39,301 nt of DNA from Candidatus Poribacteria bacterium (GTDB lineage Bacteria; Poribacteria; WGA-4E; WGA-3G): NCBI GenBank assembly GCA_022827885.1, contig JAJEIP010000001.1, forward strand, positions 1 to 39,301, given 5' to 3'. Below are positions 32,985 to 39,301 of the stretch, piece after piece; position 1 is the stretch's first letter; each line of letters begins with the position of its first letter. The notes below the pieces were generated by a model that was not told the origin of the DNA, did no database searches, and was given only the letters and a program-made list of their open reading frames with translations. The translations under genes and the position numbers were made by a program.

Positions 32985-33030
32985 TTTTTAATTTTACCTT
33001 AAGCATACTAATCCTTGTTTCACGATTGAT

Positions 33031-35901
33031 TTAATATGCATCCAACGGTGGGCAGGCACACATCAAATTCCTGTCGCCATAAACCTCGTTGATACGTGCG
33101 ACTGCGGGCCAAAATTTAGCATCCCGCACCCAAGGTTTCGGAAATGCGGCTTTTTCACGGGTATAGGAATGCTCCCACTCGGATTGTGTAACCGTTTCTA
33201 CGGTGTGCGGTGCGTTCTTCAACACATTGTCTGCCCGATCAGCAGTGCCTGTCTCAATCTCCGCTATCTCTTCACGAATTGAGATGAGGGCATCGCAGAA
33301 CCGCTCTAACTCCGCTCTCGATTCGCTTTCCGTCGGTTCAATCATCATCGTTCCCAAGACGGGCCAAGAGACAGTCGGGGCGTGGAATCCATAATCCATC
33401 AGTCGCTTTGCGACATCCGTCACATCTATATCGGCACTTTTCTTGAAGGCACGTAAATCAATGATACATTCGTGTGCCACTAAGCCATTTTTTCCGGTAT
33501 AAAGGACGGGATAATGTGGTGCAAGCCGTTTGGCAATATAGTTGGCGTTCAGGATCGCGACTTCTGTCGCTGCTGTAAGTCCTTGCGGTCCCATCATGGC
33601 TACATAAGCCCATGAGATAGGCAGGATTCCTGGACTTCCCCACGGCGCAGCGGATACGGCACCAATGCCAGCATCACCCCCGACAGGGACAAGGGGATGT
33701 GTTGGCAAGAAATCTGTGAGATGTGCCTTGACCCCAATGGGTCCCATCCCCGGACCGCCACCACCGTGTGGGATACAGAAAGTTTTGTGGAGATTCAAAT
33801 GGCAGACATCCGCGCCAATATCCGCAGGCTGCCCGATGCCAACAAGCGCATTCAGATTCGCACCGTCCATGTAGACCTGTCCACCGGATTGATGAACAAT
33901 ATCGCAAATTTCTCGGATTTTTTCTTCAAAGACCCCGTGTGTTGAAGGGTATGTAATCATGGCAGCTGCAAGATTTTCACGATGCTCGTCAGCTTTTAAT
34001 TCGAGATCCTCGAGATCAATATTTCCATCTGTATCGCATGCCACGACGACCACTTGCATTCCCGCCATCACAGCACTTGCAGGATTCGTACCGTGCGCAG
34101 ATGTTGGTATTAGACAGACATTACGATGCGACTCTCCGCGACTCTGGTGGTATTTTCGTATGACTAACAGTCCGGCATATTCACCTTGCGAACCCGCATT
34201 CGGCTGCAATGAGATACCACTATAACCCGTTATTTCAGCTAACCACGTCTCCAATTGTGAAAATAGATGCTGATACCCCTTTGCCTGTTTTTGTGGTGCG
34301 AAGGGGTGCAATCCGCCAAATTCGTTCCATGTTACCGGGACCATCTCCGCCGTAGCATTGAGTTTCATGGTGCAAGAACCGAGCGGTATCATAGCATTCA
34401 CAAGGGAGAGGTCTTTGGTTTGAAGTTTGTGGATATAGCGAAGCATCTCGGTTTCAGAGTGGTAACTGTTGAACACTGGATGCGTAAGGTAGGCACTCGT
34501 GCGTTGCAAATCTATAGGGATCGCAAGCTGGAGCTCGCTCCTACCGGGAACGTTTTCCAAGCGTGTCTGTGCCCCAAATATTTGCAAAATTTCTTCAACA
34601 TCAAGTGGTGTTGTTGTTTCGTCTAAAGAGATGCCGATATGCGTTGAATCAATTGCCCGAAGATTTATTTCCCGCGCACGTGCAGAAGCGAGCAATTCTG
34701 CTGTTACTTCCGCTGGGATCGTAACAGAAAGCGTATCAAAACAGGGGGCTGTGCCTGTTGTAAATCCCAGTTCTTCAAGCCTTGTCCGTAATGTGCAAGT
34801 AAGTGAGTGGACGCGTTCAGCGATATGCTTAAGTCCGGTAGGTCCATGATAAACCGCGTACATCCCCGCCATTACAGCGAGGAGGACCTGTGCGGTGCAT
34901 ATATTACTCGTGGCTTTTTCGCGTCGGATGTGCTGCTCCCGCGTTTGGAGTGCCAGACGGATCGCGGGTTTGCCGGTCGCATCTTGAGAAACCCCCGCAA
35001 TCCGTCCGGGAATACTACGTTTAAGTTCTTCATGTGTGGAAAGAAAAGCTGCATGCGGACCGCCGTATCCGAGCGGCACCCCAAATCGCTGCGCGCTACC
35101 GATGGTGATGTCAGCGCCGAATTCCCCAGGAGGACGTAAGAGCGTTAGTGCCAGTAGATCCGTCGCAGTAACGAATAAACCACCAGCGGCATGTACTTGT
35201 TTAGCGAACGCACTGTAATCGTAAATCGCCCCATCTGTAGCCGGATATTGCACGATGGCACCTAAGATCGGTGTGTCAAAATTGACCTCGCGATGATCAC
35301 CGATTTGTAATTCAATACCGAGGGGTTCAGCGCGTGTTTGTAGGACAGCGATTGTTTGTGGATGACAGGTTTCTGACACAAAAAAGTTTCGACTGATCTT
35401 CTGTGGTACATTCGCAACACACATTCCCATCGCCTCAGCGGCGGCGGTTGCCTCATCTAAGAGGGAGGCATTCGCGACGGGTAAACCGGTTAAATCAATT
35501 ACCATTGTTTGGAAGTTAAGCAATGCCTCCAAACGTCCCTGTGAAATCTCGGCTTGGTAGGGGGTGTATTGGGTATACCAACCGGGATTTTCCAGAATAT
35601 TTCGCTGGATGACTGGCGGAACAAAGCAATTATAGTACCCCATTCCAATAAAGGAACGGAAAACCTCATTTTCGGAGGCGAGTTTCTTTAGGGCAGCAAG
35701 CACCTCTAACTCTGAAAGCCCAGTCGCATCACCATTTAAACGCAAAGGGACGGATAAACGAATGTCCGCTGGCACAACATCTTCAATGAAATCAGCCATT
35801 GAAGAATAGCCGAGTGTTGACAACATCAGTTCAATATCTTCTGAACGGGGCCCGATGTGTCGATCTGCGAAGGATCTTCCGTTTTTCAGTTTTTTATCCA
35901 T
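33031..35901 (-). CDS. gcvP: Glycine dehydrogenase (decarboxylating), P protein
   Basis: This 956-residue single-chain P protein is the usual full length. It decarboxylates glycine with PLP and passes the aminomethyl group to lipoyl-GcvH. The N-half has [20 protein letters not shown] and [20 protein letters not shown]. The C-half has [16 protein letters not shown] and the PLP-lysine motif [21 protein letters not shown] chose the ATG at 35901, which lies eight bases inside gcvH behind GAGGCGG. The linker between the halves (from residue 453, [10 protein letters not shown]) is encoded by a GTAGGAGCGA-type palindromic repeat. Confidence 0.96.
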   Translation of the reverse strand: MDKKLKNGRSFADRHIGPRSEDIELMLSTLGYSSMADFIEDVVPADIRLSVPLRLNGDATGLSELEVLAALKKLASENEVFRSFIGMGYYNCFVPPVIQRNILENPGWYTQYTPYQAEISQGRLEALLNFQTMVIDLTGLPVANASLLDEATAAAEAMGMCVANVPQKISRNFFVSETCHPQTIAVLQTRAEPLGIELQIGDHREVNFDTPILGAIVQYPATDGAIYDYSAFAKQVHAAGGLFVTATDLLALTLLRPPGEFGADITIGSAQRFGVPLGYGGPHAAFLSTHEELKRSIPGRIAGVSQDATGKPAIRLALQTREQHIRREKATSNICTAQVLLAVMAGMYAVYHGPTGLKHIAERVHSLTCTLRTRLEELGFTTGTAPCFDTLSVTIPAEVTAELLASARAREINLRAIDSTHIGISLDETTTPLDVEEILQIFGAQTRLENVPGRSELQLAIPIDLQRTSAYLTHPVFNSYHSETEMLRYIHKLQTKDLSLVNAMIPLGSCTMKLNATAEMVPVTWNEFGGLHPFAPQKQAKGYQHLFSQLETWLAEITGYSGISLQPNAGSQGEYAGLLVIRKYHQSRGESHRNVCLIPTSAHGTNPASAVMAGMQVVVVACDTDGNIDLEDLELKADEHRENLAAAMITYPSTHGVFEEKIREICDIVHQSGGQVYMDGANLNALVGIGQPADIGADVCHLNLHKTFCIPHGGGGPGMGPIGVKAHLTDFLPTHPLVPVGGDAGIGAVSAAPWGSPGILPISWAYVAMMGPQGLTAATEVAILNANYIAKRLAPHYPVLYTGKNGLVAHECIIDLRAFKKSADIDVTDVAKRLMDYGFHAPTVSWPVLGTMMIEPTESESRAELERFCDALISIREEIAEIETGTADRADNVLKNAPHTVETVTQSEWEHSYTREKAAFPKPWVRDAKFWPAVARINEVYGDRNLMCACPPLDAY
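34518..34544. repeat. GTAGGAGCGA palindromic repeat inside gcvP
   Basis: The minus strand reads GTAGGAGCGAGCTCC, then AGCTTGCGATCC, matching the repeat after nuoM at 13928-13952 over the first 15 bases with one change, and over the GCGA end. Translated in frame it gives GRSELQLAI in the inter-domain linker of the P protein. Confidence 0.5.
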
Positions 35902-36280
35902 GTTCCGCCTCAATATGTGCCTGATAACTTTCGGCATCCAGAAGCGCGTCAAGTTCGCTGTCGTCAGTCATCCTAATTTTCAGAAACCATCCGTCATCGT
36001 AAGGGGATTCATTAACCTGTTCAGGGGCATCGAGGAGGGATTCGTTCACCGCAATAACCTCCCCACTGACAGGAGCATAGAGGTCAAATGCGGCTTTGAC
36101 AGATTCTATCACGCCGAACTCTGTTTTCTGTGTGAGTTCAGTACCGACTTCGGGCAATTCGACGTAGACGATATCTTGGATTTCGGATTGCGCGTAATCG
36201 CTGATACCGATAGTAACAATGTCGCCTTCCTGCTTTGCCCATTCATGGCTTTCCATGTATTTTAAATTTTGTAGAATCAT
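35894..36280 (-). CDS. gcvH: Glycine cleavage system H protein
   Basis: This 128-residue lipoyl carrier shuttles the aminomethyl group between the P, T and L proteins. The lipoylated Lys is in [40 protein letters not shown] is the usual N-terminal strand, and [13 protein letters not shown] lies near the end. The ATG at 36280 is kept over one at 36256 because the family has the NLKY segment before SHEW. Its stop overlaps the gcvP start. Confidence 0.95.
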   Translation of the reverse strand: MILQNLKYMESHEWAKQEGDIVTIGISDYAQSEIQDIVYVELPEVGTELTQKTEFGVIESVKAAFDLYAPVSGEVIAVNESLLDAPEQVNESPYDDGWFLKIRMTDDSELDALLDAESYQAHIEAEHG

Positions 36281-36302
36281 CTTTTTAACTATTTAATCTG
36301 GT

Positions 36303-36325
36303 CAGCACAGACGAGGTCCGTGCTG
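36303..36325. repeat. Hairpin in the gcvT-gcvH gap
   Basis: CAGCACAGAC (36303-36312) and GTCCGTGCTG (36316-36325) pair over ten positions with one mismatch (a G-U wobble pair in one strand's RNA) around the loop GAG. No T-run follows on the minus strand. It could stabilise or process the gcvT-gcvH transcript, or be an intergenic repeat. Confidence 0.5.
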
Positions 36326-36386
36326 GATTTCGGTTAAATTAATGCCGAGATAGGCAGACTACATATATTATATCTGTGTGAAAAAA

Positions 36387-37490
36387 TCACGTTCCTGTTG
36401 AAAGAAAAGGCACCTTCACAATTTTTGCGGGGTGCATCTTACCACGAATTTCTATATCAATGTTTTGGGTTGTGTTACGGCACGACGGCGCGTGCCTACT
36501 ACTTTCAATCGAAGCGAACCCGATGCTACATTTGAGAGTCGGCGACGGGGCACCGCTGGTCACATTGCCTATGTGTTTACCCTGCTGATAGACGGTATAA
36601 CCCGGGCGTGCTACAGCGCGGTCAAGCATCTGAAATCCGATCATCTGTTTCGTGATGCCCTTCTTTTTTTCTGATAGGAGTGCCCTTTTGCCGATAAATT
36701 GCCGATTCTTAAGTTTGACGAATCGATCCAACCCAACCTCAAACGGGTTCGTGTCGTCGTTCATATCCATGCCGTAGAGACGGAGTCCGGCTTCAAGGCG
36801 TAACGTGTCGCGTGCGCCAAGTCCTATCGGATGCCCTTCTGCTGCAATTACAGCGGGATAGAGCACTTTCCATAAGTCTTCTGCCGTGCTTGCGTTAACA
36901 TATAACTCAAAACCGGTTTCACCGGTATACCCTGTTCGTGAAATTATAGCGGGTATCCGCGCGACTTTGTCGACTACGAACCGAAAAAACGAAATTTGAG
37001 AAACATCCCGTTCGGGAACAAAAAGGTTCAAAATATCTATTGATTTTGGACCTTGTAGTGCAATGAGCGCTGTATCCTGGGATAGATCTTTGACTTCTGC
37101 GCCTGTGTCGTTACAGGTCTCCACCCACGCCAGGTCTTTTTCAATATTGGCGGCATTGACCACCAGCATATAGTGGTTATCAGCCTGTCGGTAAATGAGC
37201 AGGTCGTCAACAATTCCGCCTGTTTCATTGCAGAATAGCGTGTACAACACACGCCCATCGCTTAAACGACTGGCATCGTTTGTGCTGAGTTTCTGCACCA
37301 ATTCGTTTGCCCCCTGTCCAGACACTTCAATTTCTCCCATGTGGGACAGATCAAACAAACCGACAAGACTCCGGACAGATAGATGTTCCTTAACGATGCT
37401 GCTATACTGAAGGGGCATCTCCCAACCGCCGAATTCAGTGAATTTCGCATTGAGGTTTTTGTGGACCTCATAAAGGGGCGTTCGTTTCAT
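36387..37490 (-). CDS. gcvT: Glycine cleavage system T protein (aminomethyltransferase)
   Basis: This 367-residue enzyme moves the one-carbon unit from aminomethyl-GcvH to tetrahydrofolate, releasing ammonia. KRTPLYEVHKNLNAKFTEFG and GWEMPLQY open the folate-binding domain. VGLFDLSHMGEIEVSGQGA and ISRTGYTGETGFELYVNAST carry conserved active-site residues, and GARDTLRLEAGLRLYGMDM has the family Asp. The C-terminal segment before the end has a few extra residues (ESSRHAPSCRNTTQ). The order T-H-P matches many bacteria. The lipoamide dehydrogenase gene is not in the window. No glycine riboswitch was recognised ahead of it. Confidence 0.95.
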   Translation of the reverse strand: MKRTPLYEVHKNLNAKFTEFGGWEMPLQYSSIVKEHLSVRSLVGLFDLSHMGEIEVSGQGANELVQKLSTNDASRLSDGRVLYTLFCNETGGIVDDLLIYRQADNHYMLVVNAANIEKDLAWVETCNDTGAEVKDLSQDTALIALQGPKSIDILNLFVPERDVSQISFFRFVVDKVARIPAIISRTGYTGETGFELYVNASTAEDLWKVLYPAVIAAEGHPIGLGARDTLRLEAGLRLYGMDMNDDTNPFEVGLDRFVKLKNRQFIGKRALLSEKKKGITKQMIGFQMLDRAVARPGYTVYQQGKHIGNVTSGAPSPTLKCSIGFASIESSRHAPSCRNTTQNIDIEIRGKMHPAKIVKVPFLSTGT

Positions 37491-37583
37491 CTTTTAAACT
37501 ATTGCCTCTGGTCACTGCTCCATTACATTCCGCAGTGGTTTACGATAAAGTTATGAACCTTTTCAAACCTAAAGTTCGCGTAT

Positions 37584-38336
37584 TTAAAGTCCATAGATGC
37601 GAGCGAGATTTCCACCGAAAATTTGTGCTTCGGCATCATCGCCGAGTTCCAAACGCTTCAGGGCATTGATGACCTGAATAGGACGGTACTCAGGTAAATT
37701 AGAACCGAAGACTATCTGTTCAGGGCCAAGCGCGTCAACGGCGGTTTTTACGTCCGTTGGCACAACCGTATCTGGATCCGTGCCCCAACGCCGATGGAAG
37801 CGTAAGATAGTCGTCCCCAACGAGATATTTTTATTCGCTTTTGCCACAGTGATAGCCGACTCTAAATCGTCAGGAAATCCCATGTGATCCATGATAACCG
37901 GGGTTTCTGGCACCCAACCTGCCACAGTGCCGATCCGATTCGGGTGGCAATTGTTGGGTCCGGAATGAATTGAAACAATGAGTCCGTAATCACGGGCGGC
38001 TTCAACCACCGGACGCACGATTTCATCATCCACGTTGTAGTTGTGAACAGCAGGCATCAGTTTGATGCCACGCATGCCCCACGCCTCGGCTGCCAAACGA
38101 ACCTGCGCAACGGGTTCTGGTTCCGTTGGATGCACGAGGGCACAGCCCAAAGCACGCGAATTACCGCGAATGGCATCGGCAAGTTCACTATTTTGGGGAA
38201 GGGGTTGGGTATTCGGCATAATAACCGCAACATCCATGTCGGCTTCATCCTCTAATGCCAACAAGGACGCTAAATTAAGGTTTCCATTTTCATCACGGAA
38301 TGAATCGTTGAGATAAGCTTCAAAATCTCCGCGCAT
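37584..38336 (-). CDS. Amidohydrolase_2-like TIM-barrel protein lacking metal motifs
   Basis: This 250-residue protein resembles the amidohydrolase_2 family: LASLLALEDEADMDVAVIMP, GMRGIKLMPAVHNYNVDDEI, GLIVSIHSGPNN, PVIMDHMGFPDDLESAITVA and a final QIVFGSNLPEYRPIQVINAL. The family normally starts with an HxH metal motif on the first strand and ends with FGSDxP. Here the N-terminus begins after that strand and the Asp is Asn. AAGGAG lies six bases before the ATG, and an in-frame stop lies further upstream, so no longer start is possible. It may be a pseudoenzyme or a truncated gene. A palindromic repeat sits just ahead of it. Confidence 0.7.
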   Translation of the reverse strand: MRGDFEAYLNDSFRDENGNLNLASLLALEDEADMDVAVIMPNTQPLPQNSELADAIRGNSRALGCALVHPTEPEPVAQVRLAAEAWGMRGIKLMPAVHNYNVDDEIVRPVVEAARDYGLIVSIHSGPNNCHPNRIGTVAGWVPETPVIMDHMGFPDDLESAITVAKANKNISLGTTILRFHRRWGTDPDTVVPTDVKTAVDALGPEQIVFGSNLPEYRPIQVINALKRLELGDDAEAQIFGGNLARIYGL

Positions 38337-38350
38337 GAGAAACTCCTTTT

Positions 38351-39301
38351 TTAGAAGGTATCGGGGTTAGAAACCCCTTCTACAGGAGAACGTTCGTTCA
38401 CAAGGATAGGTCCAGTTGTGCCAACTTCAAGGGGTAAAGCTGCCGCCATCACGGAATCTCGGTAAACGGTGTAGGCGGATTCCGCCGCCGCAGCATCGGG
38501 AAAACGAATGATAAAAACGATCTGTGCCTCCATCCAATTTTTTAAATCTGGGTTATCCCGATAGCGAGCAGATACACCGATTGCCGTATCGCTCAATTCT
38601 GGGACATTGACGGGCAACGTGTTGTAAATCTGACGCAATGCCCAATTCGATCGGAATAACTTGACACTTCCACTCATCTTATTGCTTGGCAGTAACGTAA
38701 GCATCGGTGATTCTGAAGGGGGTTCTTTAATCTGTGCGGCGATATTTTTTGCGAGCAGTACCATGGCTTCACGAATACCGGTTGCGAATTCATAACCTTC
38801 AATCTGAATAAAATATTTCCCTTTTGAAAATCGGAGATACCCACCCGACAGGATCGCTTTACTGCCCACCCACTCAAATTTGACTTGCGGATAGATGTGA
38901 AAGTTATAAATCCCAAACGCATTTTCGGGGGTGCCCATATCGAAAATCTCGAGCAAAATCAAAGGCGTTGAACCGAATCGAGGGGTCTGGTATTCCACCT
39001 CCGCCTGTCGCTGAAAACCGTAAGCGTAGAACAGATCTGGGAACTCGGCTCTATCCCGATAGAGGGTCTTACCCTCGTAGGTTGATGGTGGACGCGACTG
39101 GACCCAATCCAATATTTCACCATCGTTCGGTAAGAGGAGTTCCGGCGAAATGTTTGTTTGTCCGGTGTCCTGCACCGTTGCCGATTCCGGTGACGCGCTT
39201 GTAATGTTCTCGTAGACCTCCTGCATCACCTGTTCTACTCTCTTCAGTGTAGTGCTGTGCCAGACCCCGTAAATATACGCACCCTCCTGTTGAACAGCCG
39301 T
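38351..39301 (-). CDS. DUF6599-like protein (5' end outside the window)
   Basis: The minus-strand frame is open from the window edge, so the start is outside; 316 codons are seen. The core pattern LYRDRAEFPDLFYAYGFQRQ, YLRFSKGKYFIQIEGYE and LLEIFDMGTPENAFGIYNFH fits DUF6599, a family of unknown function. No signal peptide can be judged because the N-terminus is missing; the first visible residues (QQEGAYIYGVWHSTTLKRVE) look coding. The last 11 codons (PVEGVSNPDTF and stop) are supplied by a GGGGTTTNTAACCCCGA-type repeat, so the natural C-terminus was probably replaced. The 14-base gap to the amidohydrolase gene suggests one operon. Confidence 0.7.
   Translation of the reverse strand, partial: TAVQQEGAYIYGVWHSTTLKRVEQVMQEVYENITSASPESATVQDTGQTNISPELLLPNDGEILDWVQSRPPSTYEGKTLYRDRAEFPDLFYAYGFQRQAEVEYQTPRFGSTPLILLEIFDMGTPENAFGIYNFHIYPQVKFEWVGSKAILSGGYLRFSKGKYFIQIEGYEFATGIREAMVLLAKNIAAQIKEPPSESPMLTLLPSNKMSGSVKLFRSNWALRQIYNTLPVNVPELSDTAIGVSARYRDNPDLKNWMEAQIVFIIRFPDAAAAESAYTVYRDSVMAAALPLEVGTTGPILVNERSPVEGVSNPDTF
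38357..38383. repeat. Palindromic repeat forming the end of the DUF6599 gene
   Basis: The minus strand reads GTAGAAGGGGTTT, then CTAACCCCGATACC, the same core as the copy at 10683-10709. It is translated as the C-terminus of the DUF6599 protein and lies just upstream of the amidohydrolase start. Confidence 0.6.

Noticed and set aside
37491-37583. Glycine riboswitch ahead of gcvT
   Set aside because: The 93-base gap is too short for the usual tandem aptamer and I saw none of its conserved core; it holds only an AATGTAAT motif with short arms.

Overview
The window looks like a chromosomal segment of a Gram-negative, respiring environmental bacterium. The gene mix fits a candidate-phylum lineage such as Poribacteria or a Planctomycetes/Verrucomicrobia-like relative: DUF6785-type membrane protein, DUF5069, DUF6599, Gfo/Idh/MocA oxidoreductase, signal-peptide-bearing DUF1080-like protein, and short palindromic repeats in many gaps. 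The lineage is inferred from family content, not shown by any marker gene. No rRNA, tRNA or CRISPR was seen.

Left part (1-6200): the first codons of an IS630-type transposase run off the left edge. Next come a STAS-domain anti-sigma-antagonist-like gene (+), a large DUF6785-type membrane protein (-), and a + strand group of three glycosyltransferases: GT9, GT1/MGT, GT9. A convergent remnant of a DUF1156-type DNA methylase lies under the end of the last one.

6200-10560 (all -): a HicB/HicA toxin-antitoxin pair, a RipA-like membrane protein, a Cu+-type P1B ATPase, and a Gfo/Idh/MocA oxidoreductase.

10750-28000 (all -) is the core of the window: a respiratory complex I cluster in the order nuoA-B-C-D-[VOC, two small proteins]-E-F-G-H-J-K-L-[33-aa membrane microprotein, DUF5069]-M-[NhaD-like antiporter]-N. 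nuoI is absent; nuoH runs straight into nuoJ. A CitMHS_2/NhaD-type antiporter with a His-rich N-terminus sits between nuoM and nuoN. A hairpin with a T-run after nuoN may end the unit.

28160-39301 (all -): pdxH (PLP salvage), a secreted DUF1080-like protein, trkH and trkA (K+ uptake), gcvP-gcvH-gcvT (glycine cleavage, whose P-protein needs PLP), an amidohydrolase-like protein without its usual metal motifs, and a DUF6599 protein cut by the right edge.

Non-coding structure is rich. Recurring elements include: a CCGCAAGG...TTAAAAA leader before several nuo genes, also present once in reverse orientation; GTAG-headed palindromes, two of which are read as protein (inside gcvP and at the end of the DUF6599 gene); 7-bp-period arrays of the form GANNNCT; a MITE-like element with AGGACTYACGCA ends; and an AATGTAAT motif in four gaps.
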